Shown: in pieces, positions 22,501-34,500 of the stretch | Position numbering within the stretch: the first letter of the stretch is position 1 | Layout: each line of letters opens with the position of its first letter | DNA from: Gnetum montanum | Lineage: Eukaryota > Streptophyta > Gnetopsida > Gnetales > Gnetaceae | Assembly: GCA_015680685.1 (NCBI GenBank) | Contig: MNCI01011075.1 | Coordinates: 12,507 to 50,104 of the forward strand | Length of the DNA: 37,598 bases | Reading direction: 5' to 3' | Position numbers and translations under genes: made by a program | The notes under the pieces: model-generated | Told to the model about the DNA's origin: nothing | The model's input: only the letters and a program-made list of their open reading frames with translations | Database searches by the model: none

Positions 22501-25500
22501 ATGATTACTTATAGTGCCAATATTGGTAGCTACGAGAAAACTAAGAACAAGTAAAAGATGGATTGTTAATATTAGCAATTAGTAAAGATCTTAAAGATGA
22601 ACTTGGAAAGATAGTAGAAATGAATGAAAATTCGACAATCTATACCACCAAGGCACCCATTCCAAAAAGCCAACGGTACCAAACGGGCACTTGGTAGAAT
22701 GAAGAAAGAGGTGAGACTAGCAGTCAATTGGGACAAATCAAATGTCCGCTTTTTGAAAAGGCCAATTGCCCTTGGTGGAAAAATCATACAGCTGGTTAAG
22801 ATCTACCCAGGGAACCATACTGACTCTTACTTGGGGATCACTCTTTATCATTAGAAGAAAAAAGGAACTTAGTGTTACCTGATCAAGAAGATCCAGAATA
22901 AGGTGGGGTCTGGACTACAAAATTTTTAACCCAGCAACGGGAGAACCATCCCTGCTACTTCTATTCTTGCAGCAATAAGTAGATATGTCACCACTATTTG
23001 TGATTCCCTTAGACCTATGGTCAAGAAAATAAACTTCATTATCAAGCAGTTCATTTGACTGGGAGGAAAGGGCAGGTCCAAGACTAAGCTCTTGAAGTGG
23101 AAGGAGATTGCCCAACCTTGAAGAAGTGGGGGTTTGGGGGTACCTAAATTTGAAGACTACATCTTCATTGGCTATCATACTCTCATCAAACGTATTGAGA
23201 ATAATTATGAGGTCCTTTGAGTAGAAATCATCACGGACAAATACTGACCTTGGCAACACCGACCATGAAATTTAGCCATTTGGAAAACCTTGTCAATAAC
23301 ATGGCAAAATCAGCCAGTTACATGTACCCAATCCGTGCAGCAATAAGCAACTCCTCATTGCAAAATATGGGCAGAAACACCCAGGGCTAGGACAGAATGT
23401 GACGGGGGAGGGTACTGGAAAAAATAAAAATGCTTGGCTGGTTTTTGGTGAAGGGGATCATCCCGACCAAGACCTTTTTGCGTTAGCGGGAGCTACAAAT
23501 CCAGGAGACCTGCGCTTTTTGCAACAGCAGGGAAACCTAAAACAACAGAACATTTGATCTTCTCCTAAAATTTCTGCAATTAAGTCTAGGATATTAGCAA
23601 CATTCAAGATCGGTCCAACCTCGCAGGCAACAACATCAATGTTCTTATTGCTTAGACCATATGGAAAGCCCGCAATAACAAGATCTCCTCAGGAATGTCA
23701 GTTTCTTCACCTTGCACAATTTTCAACTCTGCAGAGCAATTGTGGAAAGAGTGCTGCAAATACAGCGATAACCCCTACCTTTGAGCTATACTTATGAAGA
23801 TCAGCTCGGATCGCAGATCAATGTTTTATTCCTAAGATTCCAGATCAAAAATCGCAATTTTTTCTGGATTTCTTGATCAGGTAACACTAAGTTCCTTTTG
23901 ATCAACTTCAAAATAGCAATTTTTAAATATATTAATATAACAACATTGCATCAAAAATAAACATTGACATAAATTGATTGCTTATGCTCCCATATACATT
24001 ACAGAGAGTTTCAAATGTAACCTGCACTACAATATTCAATATTCCCCATCAACTAAAACAACTAAGCTGAAGAATGTATGAAATCAGCTGCTAAAGTGAT
24101 TCAGAATGAGTTGAAGAATGCATTGCTGAGCTCCTCAAAAATGTGTTGCTAAGGTACCAAAGAATGCATTGTTGAGCTCCCCAAGAATGTGTTGATCCTT
24201 ACAGAAGAATGTGCACTCAAAATGCCAAAAACCTTTGAAACTGTTGATGACACATATCCAAAATATTCTATGCTCATTCTTTCTACTTTTATAGCTGTAT
24301 TGAGTCTCAAATTTTGTGTTTAAAGAAATATTTAATGTTGAAAAAGCATTAACTTCTAATTGGTGTTTTTGAGGATTTTATTTTTTAAGTTTTAAATTAT
24401 TTTTTAAACTGGCAATTTTGACACTTCAAAATCATCTAGAATCACAATTCTTAGATCACAATCTGAAATTGTGATTTTTAATGTCACATCACAATTTCAA
24501 ATTGGATTGCAATCCAAAATTGATCCAAATCACAATTGTTCAGATCACAATCCCAATCCAGTCTCCATAAGTATGACTTTGGATGCTTATTAGGTAATAA
24601 TGTGATTCTCACAAGAGTGTTTTTAATCAACAAAGGCCTCCTCATTGATTATTGTTGTGTTCTTTGCATGGACAACATAACTAAGACTGCAGACCATCTC
24701 ATTCACTGTTGCCTTCATAGTTGCCAAGCCTGGACATCTATAGACATCTCCCAACTCCCGCAACATTACTACGGACAGCTTCCAAACTATTCTTGCCTAG
24801 TGATTTGGAAGGTTTGGGATTGCCTCCTTTCCCATGGCACCATTGCCCACCCCACAAATGCTAATTATTACAACTTGATCTCTATAGTTGGAAGTTCTAA
24901 CTACAATGGGGCAAACACCAATGTTTGAACTAAATTGCACCCTGTATACACAAAACCAACTATGGGACCTTCTTGTTGCTACTGGTTGGGGTAGTTTTCT
25001 TCCACATCTTAGAGGAGAAAGGGACTTCAATGCATCAATGTTTTTCTGACAATGGAGGGGCCAACACACTGAGTTTTTAGGGATTAGATGTTTGTTTCCA
25101 AGCAAGCTATCATGAAGGTGCTAGGTATCCCAATGGATGATGAGATCATTCTCCCTAATACCATAGAATTGCGAGATGTGGTCATCGGGTTTCTACTTTG
25201 CAAGAGGAAAAGTTTTACATTCTTTGCCGCCAATTTGGCAGCACACCTCCAAGGTCCTAGAGCAATTCCTGGTCAATTTGGAAACTCTTCGAAGCTTAAT
25301 GGATTGCACTTTGTTTTCTTCAAACACCTTCTCTTGTGGTGAACAGAAAGTATTCTGAAATATTTTCTTACATGCCTACAAAAGAAGCATCCTTCCAAAC
25401 ATTCAGGGCTTATTCTTGATTTACGGATTGCATCCAAAAATAAGCTACAGGAAATTAGGAAGACACTGGTAGTGCCACTTCTTAATCAGATTTGGTGGGC

Positions 25501-28500
25501 AATTTCAAAGTCACTTATGCCAGAAGAACTTTCCACAACATGTAGGTTGGTTCTATGGACTCAAGTCAAGGAGTTCCCAGACAAAAGTCTACCAAGAGAT
25601 TGGACGGACTTCAGTGTGTGCAGGATGTGTCATTGAAGGCACTGCTAGGAGGAGAGGAAATAGAAGCAACAACCATGATGGATTTTGCCAACAGCAAATA
25701 GCTAAAGGCTAGATTGCAAAATGTAATTGAAGAGGATTTGTGGTAGTGAGTTGAAGACAAGCTCATAGAAGTGAAGGCTAGGATTCAGCAGCAGATACAA
25801 GCTATAGTAGATGAAAGAGTCAAGGCAGTGGAGAGAGCAGCTAAAGAACGAGCAAAGGCAACGGTCATTGCAAAAATCAAAGCTACCCAGCAAGCTGCTA
25901 ACTAGAGCACTCATGAGGAGATTACTAGAGTCAAGAAGGATATTGAGATTGAGATCAAGTAAGAAGCTGAGAAGAAAAGGCAACTGGAGTGAGAGGCCCT
26001 CAAAAGGCAAATCAAGAAGGAATTGATGGAGGAGGCCTGTTGGCCTGAAAAGGAGAAGTGACAAACATAGGCCCTGCAGAGAGAGATAAGGAGAGACAAA
26101 GGTAGTGAGAGGTTGAGGAGGAGTAGCGTTGGGCTGAAGAGTAGGCTCATCTGAAGGAAGAGGAGGCAATGCAAGGACTGGAGCAAGAAGAGATGAGGTG
26201 AACAATTGAGGAACAGGAACAAATGGGCCCCTAGAACAGATACCACAAAGCCCTTGAATTGAATGCCAGATCATAGATGGGAAATGACAAATGCCCTTTA
26301 TCTAGAAATGGGCATTTATTTTAAATCCACCAATCATGACATTAATGCTTTTATCAGGCATCAGGCATAGACCATTCTTCTTCATCCAAATAAGAGGTAT
26401 AACGTGTCAAAGGAAGAAAAGAAGAATCAGTTGGCTGAACTTAAGAGGCTTCACAACGCACATGCCTATGTGAAAGTTAAGGAGGACCGCAAGATTGTGA
26501 ACTTGGCTCACAAAGAGATTAAGGAATTATGTGCATGTGAGTTTTTACCTTTTCCAAATGATGCCATTAAAGTTCTGTTAGTATGCCAAGAGTACGAGTT
26601 AGCAGGTATTGGGTTTCAAGGGTCACACAGGATTTTTTGTTTTTGTGAACTCTGAAATGGCTAGGGACAATGTCTACCCCATAGTGATTGTCTATCTTTT
26701 TGCTGGTCATTTAGCAAAAGGCTTTGGGGTGGTTTTCAACACCTTCATGTTTCTGTCTTGGGTGTGAGCTCTATGCTCACCCTTATTTTGTACTTATTTA
26801 TTTATTGTTAATATTTTTTTTAGAAACATTCGGGTTATATATTCATTATAAACAATAAATTACAAAGAGAATATCATCCTCAGGACCAAAAACCAGCCTC
26901 GCCCAAAACATAGATACCCCCCAAAACGTCAACGCCCCAGAAAAACCCATCCCAACCCATCACATCAAACAAAGAAAACCTTATATGCAAGTAGGGAGCA
27001 GAGTGCATGCACAATAGGCACTCTCTTGAGCATGTACCACATCCAGCCCAGCACCACTCTATGCCTTTCCAAATCAACAAAATCTGCAGCCTCCTAGAAA
27101 CTCTTGAAGGCCTGCTCCTTCCTCCAGCACTCCTCTTGTATTGTTGCTTAACTGACCTAATCCCTGAGTCATCATTCCTTTATTTCATTATATGATGTTA
27201 TCATACAGGTATGTGAGTGCTACTATAAATATGGAACGACATCGAGATGAGCATGTTCAATAGCTTGCCGACTACCAGCGATGTACCAACCAAGATCAAC
27301 ATTCCCAGATTTCTCACCTATCCTAATATTGTGTCTAAAACATTATAAGTAGGGACAAAGGATCGTGTGAAATATGTATGTCATGGAGGAGCAATTAAGT
27401 TGTAAGCCAGAGTTTAAAAAATTGAAGCAAGGCTTGGGAAATTAGAACCCCAGTTGATTGGACAATAAAAATAACAAGTCAAAGTAAACAAATTTATAGG
27501 ACCAAAAATCTAGGGAAATGATTTTTTCTTCAAAGAAAACAATTTCTAGGTCATGTCTAGCTTTCCAAATCATACCAGAAGAACAAACTACAAAAAGGTG
27601 TGTAATTCTGTTGTTTGATTATTGTTAAATGGCAGTTGTAAACATAAATCAACTCTATGTAGTTTATTATTTGAGCTAATAAATTACACATGCACAGTAA
27701 GTTAAAAATATAATATAATAACATAATATACATAATGATAGTTTGATGATTAAGCCAATTTATTCGTAGAAAATTAGCACAATTCATCTGGCACCATCTC
27801 ATGCTCCATTACCCAAAGCTTCACACCGTGGCAACCAACCATCTCCAACCACATAGGTTATTATAGGATAAACTTGCTAGCTATAACTGACTAGGCCATC
27901 GATCCTAAATAATCTGCCACATGGATTAGCATCTTCTCGCTTTAAAGCAGTAGAATTCAAAACATGACTTGAGTTCATGAGAAGAACCCTCAAGTTATAG
28001 CATCCTGAACTGAACCTTAACTTTTTTTATTTTTTTTAAATGTTGTAGACCCTATCAATATGTTGGACCAGCTCAGTTCCAGCCGTTAGCCATTATTAAC
28101 TATTATCTTTTGCACAATGCCGGTGTATATCAGCATGACTTATTGGGATTGGACTTGTGGGATGTATATACTAACCTTAACCACCAAGTTAAACCTCACT
28201 GACTCTTTAATAGCTGCCAGTGAAGCCTTTGGAGTTTTCCTCAGTCCATTCGTTGTTATCCTCAACCAAACAATGTACAAGGTGACTGGCAGCACATATG
28301 CACTACCAGATACTTCCCAATTTTTCTACTAGCCAGGAAAGTTATCACGTGCAAGCATTTAAGATTCATGATTGGCTAGAAATCATAAACAGATCTACCA
28401 AGCCTCAATCGTTGAATTCTAGTTTCATTTAAGTTAAAATTACCTAACTTGTTCAACATGGAACCTTACCCAAGAAAGAAAGAGCCCTACACCAGCATAG

Positions 28501-31500
28501 ATGGTAATAGCCTAATTAATGGAATATTTGGGAAGCTTCTCAAAATGCATACGTTTCTTATCTATGTAAAGGCCAATACCCATCTGATTCAAAATGATAC
28601 CTATGAATGAGATCAACAGCAACATTAATGATCAGATATAAACTATTAACTCATGCCTGAAAACCCACTGCTCTAAGATGTAAAGGCTGCTAACCTACAT
28701 ATGATGATAGCCACCAAAAGATGTTGGAGCTCCTGCATAAGTCACTAACAAAACCTGATCACAAAGCCAATGGAATACAGAGAAGAACGTGCTCTCTCAC
28801 TCTGGATTTTACCATGTTTAGCTGGTTTGCAAGTTGCACTCAAACCATAATACCTACAGAACATAGATATAGCACTAAATGGATGTTTTTTCACATTAAA
28901 TAATCTGAAAATGAAACCATCTCAATCCTATCAGACAAAGCTAACCTCTTCAATGTTTGAAACTTTATTCTTCTTGTAGTGGCTTGATAAACATATAAAA
29001 TATCTCATTTTTAATAATAATTTACATTAATTAAGTTTATATTATATAAAGATACATGTAATTATAATCTTGAAAACACTTATTATTCTGTCAATTTATT
29101 TTATATATAATTTATTATATTTTTGTGCTATATTTACAGAATGAGTGTAGTTTATTTGGAAAAGTATACAAGTCTTAATTATGTTTAGAATGATTTATTT
29201 TTGAAAAAATCTTCCCTTAAATAATTATATTATGAAATTGATTAAAAATCCTGATAACATATTTATGTAATCATGATAACATTATAAATAAAGTAAAAAA
29301 AATAATAGTAATATTATTAAGTGTTATTATATTAGTTTTTATTACATAAAATTTAATATCATTAGTTTTCTGTATTTATTTTAATTATTTAATTATAAAT
29401 ATCATTAAAATCAAGGAGTTGTAGTTATAGTTTAAGTTATTAATATTTGAGTTTTAATTTAGTTATATTTTATATTAAGTTTAAGTATATGCTCTATAAA
29501 TGAAGTTTGACATGCTCTATAAATGAAGTTTGACTGCCACTGATATTGTAGCCGACACAAGCTGAGACGGCATCACATTATTGACCATGTATTCTATGAC
29601 CCTTATTACAGTTACAACGATTTATAGGAATCAGTGAGGTATTCCTCCTAAAATTTTCTATAGAATTTTTTGTGAATATTTTAAAGTTTTATTTAAATAT
29701 GTGATTTCTAATTTTATACATAATGGTCCGTGCAAGCAGTGAACGTCCTAACTTCAAGTTATTGGCATCAAACCGTATCTACAAATTAGGCATATTAAAT
29801 ATCAAAAAATATAGATCAATTTATGCTAAGTGTATGATGATCTTAAAAATAAAACAATAACATGGATCAGCTACCCACGTTTGGTACAATCATGATATGA
29901 AAACATTTTTGAAACTGAATCTGATTCCACTAAGACCCTCTAAGACCCTCTGGACTTATCAGATCAGACTTCCTTTTATGGAATTTTTTGTACATAACTT
30001 AGCATAGCCTACTAAAATCAAACCTGTGACATGGGTTTTCCAAGCCAAAATTCTTACCACTAAGCTAACACCTCATTTTTAAAGGAGCATGAAGGATTTT
30101 CCAACTATAACAACTACTAAACCTATTAGCATTTATAAGTTGATTAGACTATATGCAAAGGGTACCTATAAGCACTATCATTAACGGTTTTAATTTTTGG
30201 GGTAGATTTTAACATTTGTTTGTAAGAGTCTACTAGAAAGAACACCTAATGTAAGTGAAGTAGATTTTTGGGGAAATTTAAATGAACCGTAATTTTTATT
30301 TCTTAAAGGTTACATAGGTAGAAACCTTTTTACAAGTATTTGTGGATGTCAAGTTAATGAAGAGTCAAAAAGTACATTTACACGACGCTAAGATTCATTG
30401 CAATTGTAAAGTCTATACAGCTCCCAACAAATGTAAGTAATCTTCCATGACTGCACACAAGCATAGACATCTAATGTTGCACAGCAAGTTTAGCCGTAAA
30501 CTGAAGGAACTGTAAGAATGAAGCAATGATTTATTATGAAAAGAAAAGGTAAAGGCTCTGGCACAATAGAAAAAAATTAAAATTGTTGATAAGCATATCG
30601 TTTATTAAATTACAGTTTGAACATCTAAAACAACTACCTGGGATTCTCTTTGGCATCTGTCATGTAAGTTGCGCCTCCAACTATGCGAGACACAGCATCC
30701 TTAAATATTTGCTCTATGATGTGTTCTTCATTCTTGTGTTTCTACAATAAAATAATGAATTCTACAGTGAGTAGGTAAATCAGAAAATCATGATACCTAC
30801 AATAAACCTAACTTCTGAATCATCTGGAATGTCAGAAAAATCATCATTCATCAATCTCACAAAAGAAGAAACAACTCGAAAGATTTCATCATCAACCCTA
30901 ATACCACCAAGTTTAATTACCTCTACTGTCATTAATACAGCATAATATGCATCATGGACAAGTGTTTCTCTGTCTGCATGATCTTTACTCATCTTTGCTT
31001 TTGCCAGCATGTCCTGCATGCCCTCATAGAAAGTTCCTTTTTCAAAATCACCATATTTGGAGCATTCGTTCACTACAGTGTTTCCTAGAATGATAACTAC
31101 ATCCAGAGGAACACTTGTCCTTGTTGAGTCTACCTATCAAGTGGAATGTTGTAAACAAAATAAAGATTTAGAATACTGCATTACATCTATTTCAATCATA
31201 GAACCTAACAAGTTATTTAACAATACAGTAAGACTTACTAAGCGTTTTCCAGCCATTTGAGCTGCAGCAACCAATTCGTGTTTGTATCCCGCCATATACA
31301 AAAAGTACACCCTCTGGAATACTGAAAGAAAATTAAACATCTATCAGGAATCATATCTTATACAGGCGATATCAATAAATTCTATTGATGCAATTATTAG
31401 AGAAAAAAACCAAATGCTTATTTACATTCCCTTTTAACCATTGTTTCATAAATAATTGCAAGAATCTCAAGCAAATGACACACTGCAAATTCCAGGTTTC

Positions 31501-34500
31501 AAAACTATACAAGGGGATAGAAATTTAAAAATCAAAACAAAGCTATCCTTAGCTTTCAACAACGCAACAAGAATATGGGCAGGCTTTAGCCTTCAACAAA
31601 TATCAAATTTACAATTCTAAATTAGAAAATGATTAAAGAAAAGGTTGACATGGCAAAATATCGTACTTCAAAACAATTGTTTAGCTTTTCAAAGCCAAAT
31701 CACATAATGTTCGGAACTTTGTATGCGTATGCAAAATACATTGATGCATTCCTATTGAGCATGAAAATGCATTGATGAATTCCTATTCAGCATGAAAATA
31801 CATTAATACATTTTAAATTAAAATAAAAATTTTTAATTTTTAATCATTCATGTTCATGGCATGATAAATACTTCCATTTTTGGCTGTTGTGCATTCAGCA
31901 ACCTTTAGTCCACACATACCTTCATATGAACTAACTTGAAATAAAATTTTACATCTGTAAATTTCTATATATGCCTTGTTTACCCTTTTTCAAGGTAAAT
32001 TCTATTTCATCATCTCACTCAACAAAGTGTTCCTATTCTACTTTGGTACACGTAATTATCATTCTGCACTTCATCATCTTCCTCTGTGTATTTATTTCTT
32101 GCAAGATTAGTTCTTTGTATATATGATATTCTAGAAGTTCATTTTCTTGTCTTCTTAATTCTTTCTGATCTTAAAATAGGCCTTTCAGCCTTCTTCATTT
32201 CTTTCTCATATGCTCTCATCCTTTAAAGTTTTAGCCATAACTTCATGGTAATTTTTCTTATTTTAATATCATCTTTATTAATTTCTTCCTTGATTCTTAC
32301 TATTCACTTTATTCATTCTTCACAGTTCTCTTCTTACATCTTACTCAATGGCATACTCTTCTTCTAAAGTGTGATCAAAAGTCATGTCATTTCTAAACCA
32401 TCACACCCCGTTTTTTTTTTTTCCTTTTTTGGGTTAATGTCATATAACAAAATCAATCAACAAATTCCTAACAAGCAGAGTCAAATTGTTTGTGTAGGTC
32501 ATGCCCATCACAAAAGAGATTAAATCCCGCATTCACAAATTCACCTCATTTATATCACTTGTTATGATTTTCAACATTTAGCTTGACATATTCAATGGTC
32601 AAAAGAACCTCTTATTTTGAATTCAACAGGAAAGACCAAGCATACTTTATCAACTATAACTATGAAGTACCTGGAGCCTTTGAATGTGGAGATTTGCGTA
32701 CAGCCAACAAGGTCAATGTGATGTAATTCAAGATGTTTAATCTTCCTCTCAATTGAGGTGTTGTAAGGACTTGTCTTTTGTTTTTCTTTGACGTATCACA
32801 AATCTCAGCTGGAATTGAATGACATTTAGTACACAAACCAATTTGATCTTTTGTCATTTGAGAATATCTGAGTGTGAACAATGCCCAAGCTTCATATGCC
32901 AAAGAATTCATTCATTTGTTCATCCTAATTGACATTGATCACTTTGACTAATATGTCATCTTTCCACTGATTGTGTCTTTTCTTTGAATTTTGACATGTT
33001 TGTGTGTGTTTTGAGCCTATTTTGATGAGTTCATGGGATTTCAAGGTCAATGGGGACCTGTTTGAAGGTGTCCATGTATTCCAAACCTCAAAATAGGCAT
33101 CTTTATTTTCAACCCTGGCAGAAAAGACATCTTTTCCAAGAGAACGATGTCTTTTGCAAGTGAAAGACATCTTTTGTGGCTGAAAAACATCTTCTTTATG
33201 AAGGGCCAATCTTAGGAAAGATGTCTTTCCAGGCCAAAGATGTTTTTTGTGCATGATCAGGTCTCAGGAAATACATCTTCCCAAGGAAAAGGATGTCTTC
33301 TCAAGCAGACTTCAACGGTCATCCAATTGGATTTTGGGTGCCAAGGGAAGATGAAGAGACACTTGGACAGCTATAAAAAGGCATCAAAGGCCTGACTTTA
33401 GGTAGGCTAGTCCTAAGAGAAAAGGTTGGTCTCAAGAGTGAGGTAAGAGAGCCTCAATAGAGTGTATTGGGAGAGGGAGGGTTGAGCTCTTCTTGAGCAC
33501 TCTATTCTTGCTATAGCCATTATGGGCAATTGCGTGTGAGGGAGTGATGAGAGTCATTGTTGTATGGCTTTGAGCCTTATGTAAGAGGAGTGTAATTGTG
33601 AGGATCTTGAGTGTTATCTGTCCTGGGGCTGTTTGCTTCTAGCATTTGTATGTATCTTCGTATTTTCAAGCAAGAATAAAGAATTGTGTTCTTTCCTTCT
33701 TTAAAATTGTGAGTTCTTGTTGGATTCGTCCTCAATTTTGTGTTATTGAGGCCAGATCCATACCAGAAATCATGTCTGATTTTTGACCATCTTGATGGTC
33801 ACCAAGTGCAATAAGTGCATAAGTATGGTTGGGTATCTTCTTCAATGCGTATGAAAAACCATGATTATCTTTAAGTGTACAGCATCAAACATGACTTTGA
33901 TACCTTTGAAAACATGTCCGACTGAAAGCAAAGAATTAGATAATTTGGACACATGAAAGACATCTTGAACATTAATATACCTTCAATTATTTAGTGTCAA
34001 TGCTACATCACCAACACATCTATTTTGAGAGATGTTCAATCCATAAGTCTGAAATCAAGAAATGTTGGTTTTCCATGGTTAATCCAAGTGTTACCATAGG
34101 TTCGCAATTTCACTGCTTGGATAACATTACCGTGGGCTGAGATAGGACCAATGACAGCTTTTAAAAAAAAAAAAACAAAAACCTTTAACAAATTGAATTA
34201 GTTACTTCCCTTTTACAGAATAGATTTGTTCTGCGAATCATACTAATTAGCATATTGATTACAGAAAACACAATTTTGGAAGCTGGAAAAGTACACCTAA
34301 TCTCAGCTTTATAGTCTTAGTACTTTTGTACTAAATGCCAATTAGGTCGCTATTCATCATGGACTAATAATTAGTCCTTTGTAACCTATGTATTGATACA
34401 AAGCTTGTCTTCTAGTAGTCGACTTCTGAATTGATTCAATTAGAAGAATAGTTTTGAGCTACCTTCATAGCTCAAATATTTCAAACCACTATTTCATAGA

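Larger units (their letters stand above)
20965..22606 (+). mobile_element. Short Ty1/copia-like LTR element, no pol, 3' LTR truncated
   Basis: The 5' LTR (20965-21397, 433 bp) runs from TGTTAGG to TGACA. It is followed two bases later by TGGTATCAAAGCG (21400-21412), the usual primer-binding site complementary to initiator methionine tRNA. A polypurine tract GAAGGGGGGAT (22447-22457) precedes a 3' LTR beginning TGTTAG at 22459. Shared LTR blocks include AAAATATGATTACTTATAGT and GATGGATTGTTAATATT in variant form. The 3' LTR homology stops at about 22606, where LINE sequence begins. The internal part is only about 1.06 kb and has no gag or pol motif, so it is non-autonomous or deleted. Confidence 0.85.

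Noticed and set aside
22915-23259. 114-codon minus-strand open frame
   Set aside because: Antisense of the LINE reverse-transcriptase fragment, which has clear motifs on the plus strand.
25702-26274. 190-codon open frame on the minus strand, Leu/Ser-rich
   Set aside because: It is the antisense of the Lys/Glu/Ala-rich coiled-coil relic on the plus strand, whose codon pattern makes the complement open and leucine-rich. No domain or splice evidence.
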